A stretch of 64,000 nt of DNA from Spirochaetales bacterium (GCA_015075425.1 JABTUL010000002.1:124001-188000), one strand, 5' to 3'. Counted from the stretch's first letter, positions 16,747 to 25,603 are shown. Notes: generated by a model not told the origin, from the sequence alone. Made by a program: numbers and translations.

Positions 16747-17936
16747 CTTCTGCGGGCCTGCTGGAATTCTGCAGGCAGGCTATTCATCAGGGGCTGTGCC
16801 GGACCTGTCTGGAAGATAAAGTATTGCCGGAGAGCCTCTTCCCCCTGACGGATCTCGCTCTCCATCTTCTGGCCTTCTGCACAGGGGATCTGCTGCGCCC
16901 GATTCAGAGCTGAAAGTGCAGCAATACGATAGACCTCTTTGTGGCCCGGTCCTTCAGCCAGCTCTTGCAATAGCGAGTCCACCATGCGCTGTGATTCATC
17001 GTAGCGGGCCCGAAAAAGGGGCGAACCGGCAGCAAGGTAAAGTCGGGTACGCAGATAATGACCGCGCAAAAGCTGGATCTGCGCCTGACGATCCTTCTGG
17101 CCGATCAACTCTTCAACGGCCCGGGCCACCTCAAAAAGTCGCCCCAGATATTCCTCTATACGTTCCGGCCGGGACCGACCTCCCTCAAGCAGACGCACCT
17201 GCGCCTGCTCATGCAGTGCTTCCAGGTAGTCCTGATAAAACTGGTATTTATCATTTTTATAATTAAAATTATCGCGATTCTTCCAGGCCAGCGCAAATTC
17301 GCCCAGCGCTTGCACCGGTGGAGTGCGCTGCTTCAAGGACTGCCCCAGGTACAAGGCCCCGAGAGCTGCATGCGCTTCGGGGAGATCTGCATCTTTGAGC
17401 AGCGCCTTTTTGTAAGCCTGCAGGGCCCGCGCTGTATCCTGGCGGGCCAGGTAGTAGTCCCCCTCCCTTTTTAGCAGCATGGCTTCTTCCAGATTTTCTG
17501 AACCGAGGGTGCGGGCCACAAAATGTCCCTCACGCACGCGCAGCAGGATACCGGACGCGGTAAGCACATCGCCGTAGAACTTGCTCTGCAATATGGCCTC
17601 GACTTTCACCTCACCAACAATCAAACCGTTGCGGTAGCGTGTATGGAAGGGATCTTTATCAATAACATACAGCTTCTGCCCCACCTTCAGACCTGCGGGG
17701 TTGAGCACCTTCACCGTGATTTGGTCGGGCCGGACATCGTAACCGGGCGTGGCATCGACTTTTTGTAGAATGGCGGCCTTGGTTTTGCTGGTGATTTCAC
17801 CCACAAGAATCATCTTTTGCGGTTCCGGCCGGGTATAGTTGCGGAAGGCATAGATCAACTGACTCTGCACTTCCGCAGAGAGGCCCGGGGCAGCCCATGT
17901 GCAAAAAAGGAGAGTGAACGCAAAGGAGCGGAGCAT
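16728..17936 (-). CDS. exported TPR-containing protein
   Basis: 402-residue exported protein. An N-terminal signal peptide (MLRSFAFTLLFCTWAAPGLSAE) is followed by a beta-rich domain (about residues 20-145) that is reminiscent of FlgT-like folds only in general, then TPR-like helices (about 150-330: REGDYYLARQDTARALQAYK). The ATG at 17936 is preferred over one 21 codons upstream because it opens directly into the signal peptide. A periplasmic location is inferred. Co-transcribed with tgt. Confidence 0.65.
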   Translation of the reverse strand: MLRSFAFTLLFCTWAAPGLSAEVQSQLIYAFRNYTRPEPQKMILVGEITSKTKAAILQKVDATPGYDVRPDQITVKVLNPAGLKVGQKLYVIDKDPFHTRYRNGLIVGEVKVEAILQSKFYGDVLTASGILLRVREGHFVARTLGSENLEEAMLLKREGDYYLARQDTARALQAYKKALLKDADLPEAHAALGALYLGQSLKQRTPPVQALGEFALAWKNRDNFNYKNDKYQFYQDYLEALHEQAQVRLLEGGRSRPERIEEYLGRLFEVARAVEELIGQKDRQAQIQLLRGHYLRTRLYLAAGSPLFRARYDESQRMVDSLLQELAEGPGHKEVYRIAALSALNRAQQIPCAEGQKMESEIRQGEEALRQYFIFQTGPAQPLMNSLPAEFQQARRRCSSAP

Positions 17937-17974
17937 GTCCGCTATCAGTATCGGCCGGTATGCCGGCAGAGCGG

Positions 17975-18406
17975 TTATTTTACTACCAGGACGCTGCAAG
18001 GAGCATGGTGAACCACACGGTCCGAGACCGAACCAATTAAGAAACGCCCCAGCAGGGAAAGCCCCCGGCTACCAATAACGATCAGATCATACTTTTCTTT
18101 GCCGGCCAGGTCACAGATTTGTTCCGCTGGATAGCCCTCCAGTACCCGGCGATCCCAGGGAACGGAAGTGGACTCCAGGGCATCATGGATTTTATCAAAG
18201 CGCTGTTCTTCGATCCATTTGACCCGGTTCACACCAACGGGTGCCGCTTCGTAGTAACCCGGCAGTGGACCGAACTCTTCAATGACTTCAAGGATAGTGA
18301 TTTTTCCGCCACTTTTTCCGGCCAGAGCAAGGGCCATCTCAATGGCTTTACGGGATGAGGGAGAGCCATCCACGGGTACCAAGATTTTTGTTATCAACCG
18401 CTCCAA
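17975..18406 (-). CDS. universal stress protein (UspA family)
   Basis: 143-residue single Usp domain. ATP-binding motif G-x2-G-x9-G-S is present in [18 protein letters not shown], and the N-terminal Asp is in ILVPVDGS, so it belongs to the ATP-binding class. The start is TTG with a strong GGAGGAG site. It is divergent from the membrane-protein gene at 18517 and 38 bases upstream of the TPR-protein gene. Confidence 0.92.
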   Translation of the reverse strand: MERLITKILVPVDGSPSSRKAIEMALALAGKSGGKITILEVIEEFGPLPGYYEAAPVGVNRVKWIEEQRFDKIHDALESTSVPWDRRVLEGYPAEQICDLAGKEKYDLIVIGSRGLSLLGRFLIGSVSDRVVHHAPCSVLVVK

Positions 18407-18516
18407 ATCTTACTCCTCCGGGCCGTATGGTCCGGGGCCATGGGAGCAGAGAAGAGTTCACTCACAAGCAATTTTCATTTTTCTTGCCGAACCCAGGACA
18501 GAAGGGATCGTGGTCT

Positions 18517-19491
18517 ATGGGCGGCTTTGAATCTGCGTGGCCGGCGTTCTCTCTGGCTGCCTTTCTTTTCGCCGTTGGTCTTGTTACCGGCATTGTCCTT
18601 GCCATCAATCGTGCCGGGCATAAGCAAAAAGTCGCAACCCGTCAAAAAATCGTACTGATGCAGAGTTTTCAGCAACTCAGTCGCGGACTGGGACTGGAAA
18701 GTGCCAGGCTCGTTTACAATTTCCTGGCTCATTATGACCAGACGGAGCAGAAACTCATCGCCCGTGCACCGCACAAATACTACCAGGCGCTGGAACACTA
18801 CTTGCTCAAGCGAGCACCCCTGCGAAGGGCCGTGCAGATACTGGCTTATGTTAGTGGTCCGGCGCAGGGGACGCGAGTCGAAAGCCTGGATAATATAATG
18901 CGCGGTGAACTGGGGGCTCTGGAAACGCAAAAGACCGATGTTCCGGTCTCTATGGAAAAAATCGATGCGCGTACTCTGAAACTGATGACGGTCAGTGAGC
19001 ATCGACCACAGGAAGGTCCCGGTAGAATCTACATCTATCGCAAGCATGGAGGTGGGTTCCTGCTCGATGGTGAGGTTCGCCTGAAAGATGCCACGAGCGG
19101 GGAGTATTCCTTTTTGCTCGGTGCCCAACCACGGCCGGCCGGGGATAAGATGGTCATGATTGAAATGCAAACGCCGGTGAATCTTGAGCCGGTTACCCTG
19201 CCCCATGAAGCCCAGGAATCGGACCGTTCCCTGTATACCTTCCAGCCTGTTTTAATTTTGCTCTCGCCCCGCGCGGCCATGCTCGCAGATAACCTTCCGC
19301 CGGAAACGCTACGACGCAAAGTAGGGCTGTGGCTGATGAAACTGGATAATATTGATTTCAAAGGAAAATTATTAACTTCACGCAAGGCCGGTCAGTTGAT
19401 TTTCCGGTTTGAAGATTTTACACCGGAAGGCTCCGCACTGATCAAGGAGTATCTAAAAAAACAGGAAGGGACGGCTGAATCCATCAATTGA
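18517..19491 (+). CDS. membrane-anchored protein of unknown function
   Basis: 324-residue protein with one N-terminal transmembrane segment (about residues 9-30) and a long cytoplasmic part. The C-terminal part (about 160-320) is beta-rich and vaguely like PilZ-type domains, but the RxxxR and DxSxxG signatures are absent, so I do not call it PilZ. ATG 18517 follows an AAGGGA site. Its end overlaps the start of the lipid A deacylase gene by 17 bases. Confidence 0.6.
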   Translation: MGGFESAWPAFSLAAFLFAVGLVTGIVLAINRAGHKQKVATRQKIVLMQSFQQLSRGLGLESARLVYNFLAHYDQTEQKLIARAPHKYYQALEHYLLKRAPLRRAVQILAYVSGPAQGTRVESLDNIMRGELGALETQKTDVPVSMEKIDARTLKLMTVSEHRPQEGPGRIYIYRKHGGGFLLDGEVRLKDATSGEYSFLLGAQPRPAGDKMVMIEMQTPVNLEPVTLPHEAQESDRSLYTFQPVLILLSPRAAMLADNLPPETLRRKVGLWLMKLDNIDFKGKLLTSRKAGQLIFRFEDFTPEGSALIKEYLKKQEGTAESIN

Positions 19492-20932
19492 TGGCTCCTT
19501 TCCCCACTACCGGGGCCTCGCAGTTTTCCTGCTCCTGGCAGCCTGGAGCACGCTTCCGGCACGCCAGGGACTTCAGGCGACCATTGACAACGATGCCGGT
19601 TTTTCTGACCGCTTCTACACCAGTGGAGTTCGCTTTTCTTTCCATGACGAAGGTCTGTTGGCGCCCTTCAATCCGGCCAGCTATCCCGGCCGTTTGCTGG
19701 AAAAATGGATTCTACCCTCCAGCGGGCATTCCTACCTGTTGACCGGCCTGGACACCTTTACTCCGCAGCATATCAACAGAGCAGCCATTGGTTATGGAGA
19801 CCGGCCCTATGCCAGCTGGGCTTTTCTGGGAGCCGGTCATCACCAGAATAACGGCCGCCGATTTTTCACCAGTGAACTTCAAGCGGGCAGCAGTGGAATC
19901 CTCAGTCGCGAAGCACAAACCTATGTGCACACGGATTCGCGCTATTCCAGTCCACCCAATGGCTGGGACCATCAGCTTCCAGAGCGTGCGGGCGCGCAGC
20001 TGGAACTGCGCTACGAAGAACGTTTCACCCGATCCTCAGGAAAAGCAGCCGGGTTCTTGTTTGCGCACACCCGCACCGGGAGCATATACAACGATCTTCG
20101 CGTGGGTCCACTGTTACAGTACGGCTTCGTCGGGCACGCACATACGCAGAGTAGCGATGCCCTTTTTGACCAGATGAGCAACGGCTCCGGTTATGCCCTG
20201 CTATTTTTCCGGCCAGCTGTGCGTTATGTAGCACATGATTCGACTCTTGAGGGCTTCCATGGAAGCGCAGGCCGCTCCACGTACAGGGAAAACGAACTGG
20301 CCCAGCAAATCGCTTTTGCACGGCTGACGGAGCACAGCGATCGCACAGCGCTACAGCGTGTGGATGCTTACGATAGACTGGTTCTTAGCCGCAACCAGAT
20401 CGATTACCGTGAAAATTTTCTGCTTTTTAATGATATGTTCTATAGTGGTTCGCGAAAAGATATCGGGATGCAAATCTTGATCTATGAAACCCTCTTCCGG
20501 GAAACGCGACCCTTTGAAAAAAAAGCAGAAACGGATGCCCTGATTCTTGTAAGCCTGACGCAGGACCCCCAACCGGCCAGTGCGGAAAATGCTTTCTTTT
20601 TATCGCAAACTCTGCTGCGGCCACGCGGGAAAAGTCTGCATCCCCTGGCCCGCTGGATTGCTTTTGACAAACTTACCCGCAACCGACCGATCTCCAGTAC
20701 GAACAAAGCCTTGATCTATGCATTTCTTTTTCGCGGCCATGAGTATGGAAACAAACGATACACTGTGCCCGTGCGCAGGCTCCTGGGGGAGGTGGAGACA
20801 GGAATGGCCTTTGGCAATCATAGCCTGCGCGGTGCGCTGAGCTGGACATTACGATCTGCGGAATTCGAGTCCGCTCGCGGCATTGCTGGCTTCCACAGCT
20901 TTTTCCGCCTTTCACTGAGTTATTTATTCTGA
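19475..20932 (+). CDS. lpxR: LpxR-type lipid A 3-O-deacylase (DUF2219), CTG start
   Basis: Outer-membrane beta-barrel that removes the 3'-acyloxyacyl group of lipid A in its characterised relatives. With the CTG at 19475 the protein has 485 residues and a signal peptide (RGLAVFLLLAAWSTLPA). Family motifs follow: TIDNDAGFSDRFYTSG with the Asn-Asp pair (39-40), GDRPYASWAF, and GSSGILSREAQTYVH with the catalytic His (about 152), then GWDHQL. It ends in aromatic SLSYLF, a barrel signature. No ATG, GTG or TTG exists in frame before the signal peptide; AGGAAGG lies 5 bases before the CTG. It is longer than typical LpxR (about 320 residues). Confidence 0.82.
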   Translation: MNPSIDGSFPHYRGLAVFLLLAAWSTLPARQGLQATIDNDAGFSDRFYTSGVRFSFHDEGLLAPFNPASYPGRLLEKWILPSSGHSYLLTGLDTFTPQHINRAAIGYGDRPYASWAFLGAGHHQNNGRRFFTSELQAGSSGILSREAQTYVHTDSRYSSPPNGWDHQLPERAGAQLELRYEERFTRSSGKAAGFLFAHTRTGSIYNDLRVGPLLQYGFVGHAHTQSSDALFDQMSNGSGYALLFFRPAVRYVAHDSTLEGFHGSAGRSTYRENELAQQIAFARLTEHSDRTALQRVDAYDRLVLSRNQIDYRENFLLFNDMFYSGSRKDIGMQILIYETLFRETRPFEKKAETDALILVSLTQDPQPASAENAFFLSQTLLRPRGKSLHPLARWIAFDKLTRNRPISSTNKALIYAFLFRGHEYGNKRYTVPVRRLLGEVETGMAFGNHSLRGALSWTLRSAEFESARGIAGFHSFFRLSLSYLF

Positions 20933-21544
20933 AATATCATCTATAAATTCTTTCAATTGGCGGGCGGCTTCTCCCCGATGACTGATTGCATCCTTCGCCG
21001 GTCCGGCTAACTGTGCCAGAGTGCATCCGGAAATCGGATGGAAAAAAATCGGATCGTAGCCAAAACCGGTGACTCCCTCCGGCCGGTGGTTGATTTCTCC
21101 CTCCACCCTCCCCTCAAACAGGTATTCTTCTCCTGCTCCACAGAGGGCCAGAACACAGATGAAATATGCCCGCCGATCTTTACTATTTTCCAATTCCTTG
21201 AGGACAAGCAGGCAACGGTCGGCATCACTCAGGTCCGGCCCGCCGTAGCGGGCAGAGTGCAGACCAGGTCTACCGCCCAGGGACGGAATGACAAGGCCGG
21301 AGTCATCGGCGAGAGCTACAGGCACGGCAGACAGGGCTCGCGCTTTGATCAGTGCATTCTCCGCGAAAGTCGCTCCATCTTCGACAGGAGCAAAAGAAAT
21401 ACCTGCGCGGGCGGGTAAATAGAAATTGTAAGAAGGCAGGAGCCGACGGAATTCCTCTACTTTGTGCGGATTGTTGCTGCCCAGACATATTCCATGTTGG
21501 GCAATCAGCCGGGCCAGCTCAGTTTTCAGAAGCCTGCACTGCAC
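20924..21544 (-). CDS. rdgB: XTP/dITP pyrophosphatase (RdgB/HAM1)
   Basis: 206-residue house-cleaning nucleotide pyrophosphatase that removes ITP/XTP. Motifs: LGSNNPHKVEEF (substrate loop), ALADDSGL, GFGYDPIFFHP and ISHRGEAARQL. The GTG at 21544 with AGGAAAG upstream is chosen; it overlaps the end of the STAS gene by 26 bases. The 3' end overlaps convergently with lpxR by 9 bases. Confidence 0.93.
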   Translation of the reverse strand: MQCRLLKTELARLIAQHGICLGSNNPHKVEEFRRLLPSYNFYLPARAGISFAPVEDGATFAENALIKARALSAVPVALADDSGLVIPSLGGRPGLHSARYGGPDLSDADRCLLVLKELENSKDRRAYFICVLALCGAGEEYLFEGRVEGEINHRPEGVTGFGYDPIFFHPISGCTLAQLAGPAKDAISHRGEAARQLKEFIDDISE

Positions 21545-21860
21545 TTTCCTGATTTTCAAAAAGTTCAAAAACGCGATCCAGCATGGTCAATTGTAAGAGA
21601 TTTTTTACCTCTCCATCCTTGACGGCCAGTTTAATATCGCCATTCTGGCGTTTGAGCTTACGTTTTACAGAAACGATCACACCCAGAGCTGTAGAGCAGA
21701 TGTGCTTCACCCGCGTTAAGTCAAGGACAATCTTGATATCCCCTTTCTGCAGCGCCTTATCCAGAGCCTCCTCCAGAGCGATGGAGTCTTCCTGCGCGAT
21801 GCGCCCGGAAATCGTAAGAATTTTCACATCTTTATTTTGCTTGCTCTGGATTGCATCCAT
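21519..21860 (-). CDS. STAS-domain anti-sigma antagonist
   Basis: 113-residue single STAS domain. The conserved Ser lies in HICSTALGVIVSV, a variant of the usual DSSGLG. It overlaps comF upstream by 29 bases and rdgB downstream by 26, which suggests a translationally coupled comF-STAS-rdgB transcript. No anti-sigma kinase is adjacent. Confidence 0.88.
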   Translation of the reverse strand: MDAIQSKQNKDVKILTISGRIAQEDSIALEEALDKALQKGDIKIVLDLTRVKHICSTALGVIVSVKRKLKRQNGDIKLAVKDGEVKNLLQLTMLDRVFELFENQESAVQASEN

Positions 21861-22512
21861 GGACGGCCTCTAAATCATCATTGAGCAGTAAGCTTAACAG
21901 GTGGACACTATTTGCGCCATTCTTTTTTAACATACGAGCCGCCTCGTTGGCCGTAGCGCCGGTGGAAAAGACATCCTCAAGCAGCAGTGGTCGAGCACAA
22001 CCACGAAGTCCTGCCATGGAGTCAATGATCTGAAAATGCCGATCCTCCTTGTTACGATCTTTCTGGTGCGCCGACCTGCGTTTCCAGAGGGCAGTTTGCA
22101 CCGGTAGCCCGAGCTGGTTCCCGAGCAAACGGGCCACATCGTAGCAAGGTTCAAAGCGGCGCTTACGGTACGGTTTGTCCGGTCCAATGACGGCAATGCT
22201 GTCACGCCCTGCTATAAAATCTGCCGGTAGGTTACGGAGAAATGAGGTAAAGTAGCGGGCGATGCTCCTGTCCCCCCTGCTCTTCCACTGCCAGAGCGCC
22301 TTCTGCCACGATCGAGAAAGGCGGAACAGACTGTGATGCTGCTCATAGAACAGATAGGAATCCGCACAGCGACAGCGACGAAAGAAACAGCGGCGGCAGC
22401 GATCTCCCGGAAAGAGTTGCGCCTCTTTGAGACGGGCACTACAGCCGTGGTGCTCAGCTGGAGATTCCTTTTCACATACCGGACAGACTTCCGGAAATAA
22501 AAAAGCGATCAT
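21832..22512 (-). CDS. comF: ComF-family phosphoribosyltransferase-like protein
   Basis: 226-residue ComF/GntX-type protein: an N-terminal Cys-rich zinc finger (CPVCEKE with CRRCFFRRC) and a C-terminal type-I PRTase domain with the PRPP loop LLLEDVFSTGATANEA. The family is linked to DNA uptake in some bacteria; the role here is unknown. The ATG lies inside the 3' stem of a terminator hairpin that serves the upstream gene, and no Shine-Dalgarno site is seen. Confidence 0.87.
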   Translation of the reverse strand: MIAFLFPEVCPVCEKESPAEHHGCSARLKEAQLFPGDRCRRCFFRRCRCADSYLFYEQHHSLFRLSRSWQKALWQWKSRGDRSIARYFTSFLRNLPADFIAGRDSIAVIGPDKPYRKRRFEPCYDVARLLGNQLGLPVQTALWKRRSAHQKDRNKEDRHFQIIDSMAGLRGCARPLLLEDVFSTGATANEAARMLKKNGANSVHLLSLLLNDDLEAVHGCNPEQAK

Positions 22513-22534
22513 GACCGTATAGGGTCATGATCGC
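22505..22534 (-). terminator. intrinsic terminator overlapping comF start
   Basis: Perfect 12-bp stem GCGATCATGACC (22505-22516) with GGTCATGATCGC (22523-22534), 6-base loop. On the minus strand it is followed by TTTTTT. It ends the OmpL47-like gene. The comF ATG (22512-22510) is part of the distal stem and the T-run encodes comF codons 3-5. Confidence 0.8.
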
Positions 22535-22560
22535 TTCCTGTGTTGCGCAGAAATGTTGAA

Positions 22561-23595
22561 TTATTCTGTGATTTCTGCTTTGAGTTCTGTACGCGGCGGG
22601 TAGTCGTCTGTCGTGAAAGTGAGATTGACTTCAGCACTTTCATTCCCCACAGCATCCACGGCCCGGGCTACAATCGTATGTTCTTCTTCTTTGGAGAAAT
22701 AGAGCGGCTCTGAATATACCTGCCATTCCTGACTGTTATCAATCTTGACCTGAATCTGCTCGATTCCGCTGCCCTTATCTTCTGCTTCGATGACAAAGGC
22801 GGTATTCTTGCGCGCATATTTGCGGCCACCAGCTTCCACCAGATTATTGGAAGGAACGATGCGAACGGAGGGTTTATCCGCATCCACATTGACCACAAAG
22901 TTGCCATCCGTAGTTTTATTGCCCAGATTGTCCTCAGCATAGAAGCGGATCAGCTGCGCGCTGGACTCATTGGATAGAGAAATCAGCTCATTGCTATAAT
23001 TTTGCAATTGGTCCGAGTTTACGCCATAGCTTACCACTTTAACGCCTGAACCCTCATCACTGACCCGGAAAGAAATGGTATTTCCGGCCGATGAATAGTG
23101 CCGACCGTTGCGCAGAGTAAAGGCCCTGGCTGGAAGCAGGGTAATCACGGGTGCTTTGTTATCGATGGTAACATTGTACACTTGATCCGCTTCGCGGTTG
23201 CCGGCCTTGTCCACGGAACGATAGACGATCGTGTGCGGGCCTTCCTGATTCAAGGAGAAAGGTCCGGTATACCGGCCAAAAGGACCCTCGTTTACTTTGT
23301 ATTCAATAAAATCCACCTCAGAAATAGCATCTTTGGCTTCCAGGACAAAGCGGACCTTAGAATTGGCAAAATTGATGCCATTCGTGTCCGTCCAGGTTAC
23401 CGCCTGGGTAGCCCCGCTGGAGTTTCCGTTGGTGACCTGGACTCCCGGACCACTTTCCGTACCGGTTTCTCCACTGGTTCCCGTGGCAGGCGCCGGGCCT
23501 TCCAGAGTATCCTCTTCCATAATATCTGACTGAGCGTATGCCGAAAAAGCGACAAATGCGGCGACGATAAGCGATAGTGACCATGCTCGCTTCAT
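22561..23595 (-). CDS. OmpL47-like exported repeat protein
   Basis: 344-residue exported protein: signal peptide ending FSAYAQ, a Gly/Thr/Ser-rich linker (about residues 25-70), then three beta-sandwich repeats (about 75-150, 150-240 and 245-335). Each contains a motif of the type DxxGN (SVDKAGN, AEDNLGN, AVDAVGN) and an EGPHTIVYR or EEEHTIVAR strand. This is the repeat of leptospiral OmpL47, a surface protein. The ATG has a strong GGGAGGA site. It is divergent from the FlaA-like gene. Confidence 0.85.
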   Translation of the reverse strand: MKRAWSLSLIVAAFVAFSAYAQSDIMEEDTLEGPAPATGTSGETGTESGPGVQVTNGNSSGATQAVTWTDTNGINFANSKVRFVLEAKDAISEVDFIEYKVNEGPFGRYTGPFSLNQEGPHTIVYRSVDKAGNREADQVYNVTIDNKAPVITLLPARAFTLRNGRHYSSAGNTISFRVSDEGSGVKVVSYGVNSDQLQNYSNELISLSNESSAQLIRFYAEDNLGNKTTDGNFVVNVDADKPSVRIVPSNNLVEAGGRKYARKNTAFVIEAEDKGSGIEQIQVKIDNSQEWQVYSEPLYFSKEEEHTIVARAVDAVGNESAEVNLTFTTDDYPPRTELKAEITE

Positions 23596-23665
23596 TGATT
23601 CCTCCCTGTAAATCTATAGACAGTGTAAATAATTTGCTTCAGGTGTACTGGCAGGAAGGCTTTTT

Positions 23666-24271
23666 TTGCGTCAACCGAAGAATTACAGGCCGGTGCTTTT
23701 TTTCTTACTCTTCTGGATGCCCGGCATTGCCGGTCAGGAGCCCGGCGCCGATGAAGTTTATCTGCTTGAAGACTTCGAGGAGGCGGGACGCTGGAGCCTG
23801 CAGGGCCGCGCTCTGAGCGCGGATCAGGCCCACCTGGACTATGCGCAGCTGGAAATTACGCCGGCAACCCGTGGCCGCCGCTATCTTGAGGTCCTCTGCC
23901 ATCGCGAATCGGGAATCCAGATTCTGCCCCCGGCTCCCCTGCGAATCAACGGTTTTGTGCGACAGATCACCATTCTTGTGCACGGCCGGGGTGAAAACGA
24001 TGAATTGTTTCTGGATTTGATCGACCGCGAAAACAAGCGCAAGAGGGAATTCCTGGGACGACTGAGTCACAGGGGGTGGAAACGACTGGAGTACCGTCCC
24101 GGCGCTCACATCCGTCAACGCAGTCCGCAGCTGGGCGGTGAGCCATCCGGACTGTCCATCGTGGGCTTTTACTTGCAACCGGCGACGCCGCTTCCCGCCC
24201 GCCTTCTGCTCGACGACCTGTCGGTCCGGGTGCGGCCCTATTTCCTGCAACCAGAGCTCAAGCTGGAATGA
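23666..24271 (+). CDS. FlaA-type flagellar filament outer-layer protein
   Basis: 201-residue exported protein of the spirochaetal FlaA family. Family blocks: LLEDFEEAGRW, PLRINGFVRQITILVHGRG, LFLDLIDRENKRKREFLG, HRGWKRLEYRPGAHIRQ and LLLDDLSVRV. It is expected to coat the periplasmic flagellar filament. It is shorter than typical FlaA1 (about 300 residues), so it may be a FlaA2-like or auxiliary member. The start is TTG with an AGGAAGG site 6 bases upstream. No other flagellar gene is in the window. The stop is one base from the stop of the convergent lipoprotein gene. Confidence 0.72.
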   Translation: MRQPKNYRPVLFFLLFWMPGIAGQEPGADEVYLLEDFEEAGRWSLQGRALSADQAHLDYAQLEITPATRGRRYLEVLCHRESGIQILPPAPLRINGFVRQITILVHGRGENDELFLDLIDRENKRKREFLGRLSHRGWKRLEYRPGAHIRQRSPQLGGEPSGLSIVGFYLQPATPLPARLLLDDLSVRVRPYFLQPELKLE

Positions 24272-24272
24272 C

Positions 24273-25067
24273 CTACATATTCTGAAGCAGTTCTTTGCGT
24301 TTTTCCTTGTACTCTTCTTCCGTTATCAGGCCATCTTTTAAAGCCTTGCGCAATTCATGCAGACGTTGATAGGGAGAAGGTCCGGATGGGCCTGAGTCCT
24401 TCTTCTCATAGCGAATTTCTGCAATTTCTTCTTCGGGAATGACAATCCACGTCCGGTGCATGTAGCCGCGAATCTTTTTATGAGTAAACTGTTCCGTTTG
24501 CTCTATTTCCAGATCCGGAAGGTTCCGCTTGAAGCTCACCGGCATCACTTCTTTCCAGTCATCGTCAAAGAAAGAGCTTCCAGGTAGTTCATCGTTGATC
24601 TCGCCAAGGACCAGGTTATAGCCTTCCTCATCCTTCCAGAATACCCCGGTTGTCCGCAGCATTTTGCTTAAAATACTGTTGTCCGGATCATAACGGACAA
24701 TGAATACCAGCCTGTGCCCCGCCGGCAAATTGCTCAGAGCTTCATGCATGGAACGGGCAATTCCGCCAAGCTCAGCCGGACTGAAAACCGAGCCTTCAAT
24801 ACGACCGAGGAAAGTGGAGCGCCGGTACTTGAGGGCGCCGAGTACGTTCTCAATCGTTTCCCTTTCCAGGGCACCGGGTTCTGCCATGGCGGGGAGCTCC
24901 CGCTGCAAATCACGATCCGGGTACACATCCGCGGGGAGGCTGTAAAAACTGGCCGCCTGAGTTTCCAGCATCAACTGTCGCTTCTTAAACCCTGACCCGC
25001 AGGCGATCAACAATAGAAGAAGAATGCCGATGGCGCAACGCATAGTAGCTTTAAGGTCGGAATGCAA
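24273..25067 (-). CDS. lipoprotein with C-terminal SHOCT motif
   Basis: 264-residue lipoprotein, lipobox LLIAC (Cys23). The body has no known domain. The C-terminus, LHELRKALKDGLITEEEY and following residues, is a SHOCT (short C-terminal) oligomerisation motif. The TTG at 25067 has an AAGGTGG site; an ATG 8 codons downstream has a weak one. It is the last gene of the long run that starts with bamA. Confidence 0.75.
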   Translation of the reverse strand: MHSDLKATMRCAIGILLLLLIACGSGFKKRQLMLETQAASFYSLPADVYPDRDLQRELPAMAEPGALERETIENVLGALKYRRSTFLGRIEGSVFSPAELGGIARSMHEALSNLPAGHRLVFIVRYDPDNSILSKMLRTTGVFWKDEEGYNLVLGEINDELPGSSFFDDDWKEVMPVSFKRNLPDLEIEQTEQFTHKKIRGYMHRTWIVIPEEEIAEIRYEKKDSGPSGPSPYQRLHELRKALKDGLITEEEYKEKRKELLQNM

Positions 25068-25079
25068 TCCGGGCCACCT

Positions 25080-25415
25080 TTAACCGGTGCCAAAATGTTT
25101 GTCGAATTCTTCCGGGCTCAGAACGGGTAGAATGGCCTGGATGCCGGAAAGTTTTAGAACAGAGGCAATGACTTTGTTCACATTGAGCAAAGCCAGCCGC
25201 CGCTGTGATGTCTTAAGCAAATCTGCCGCATGGATGAGTACACCCATGCCGGAGGAATCAATGAAATCGACTTCCATTAAGTCCAGCACCACCAGTTCCT
25301 CCAGACCCCAGGAAGCCTCCAGGGCTTTACGGAAGGCCATGCTATTTTCCATTTTTAGATCGTTTTTGATGCAAAGGAGCCGGGCCCCCGAGGATCGAGT
25401 CCTAACTTCAATCAT
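25080..25415 (-). CDS. STAS-domain anti-sigma antagonist
   Basis: 111-residue single STAS domain with the target Ser in FIDSSGMGVLI. It starts by a four-base ATGA overlap with the stop of the preceding 63-residue gene and so is coupled to the guaB transcript. No cognate kinase lies beside it. Confidence 0.9.
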   Translation of the reverse strand: MIEVRTRSSGARLLCIKNDLKMENSMAFRKALEASWGLEELVVLDLMEVDFIDSSGMGVLIHAADLLKTSQRRLALLNVNKVIASVLKLSGIQAILPVLSPEEFDKHFGTG

Positions 25416-25603
25416 TGCAGCTCGCTAACCTGAATGCCCTCGATGTAGTGAACCAATCCTTCTTTGTCGCGGTACTCCACCACAAAGCCATCGGCCTTTT
25501 CTTCCATGATCACGACGGGGGATCCACTGATTACAAAAACGCCTTTATGCAGGAACGTCTTGCGGAGTAAATTACAGGTGTCTCCTTTGCCGGGCCGTTT
25601 CAT
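25412..25603 (-). CDS. small conserved-looking protein, unknown
   Basis: 63-residue protein, mostly beta-strand by pattern ([35 protein letters not shown]), perhaps a single small barrel. It is joined by ATGA overlaps to guaB upstream and the STAS gene downstream, which supports real translation. No family recognised. Confidence 0.6.
   Translation of the reverse strand: MKRPGKGDTCNLLRKTFLHKGVFVISGSPVVIMEEKADGFVVEYRDKEGLVHYIEGIQVSELQ

Noticed and set aside
18517-19491. PilZ (c-di-GMP) receptor call for the membrane protein
   Set aside because: The beta-rich C-terminus is suggestive but the RxxxR and D/NxSxxG motifs are missing.
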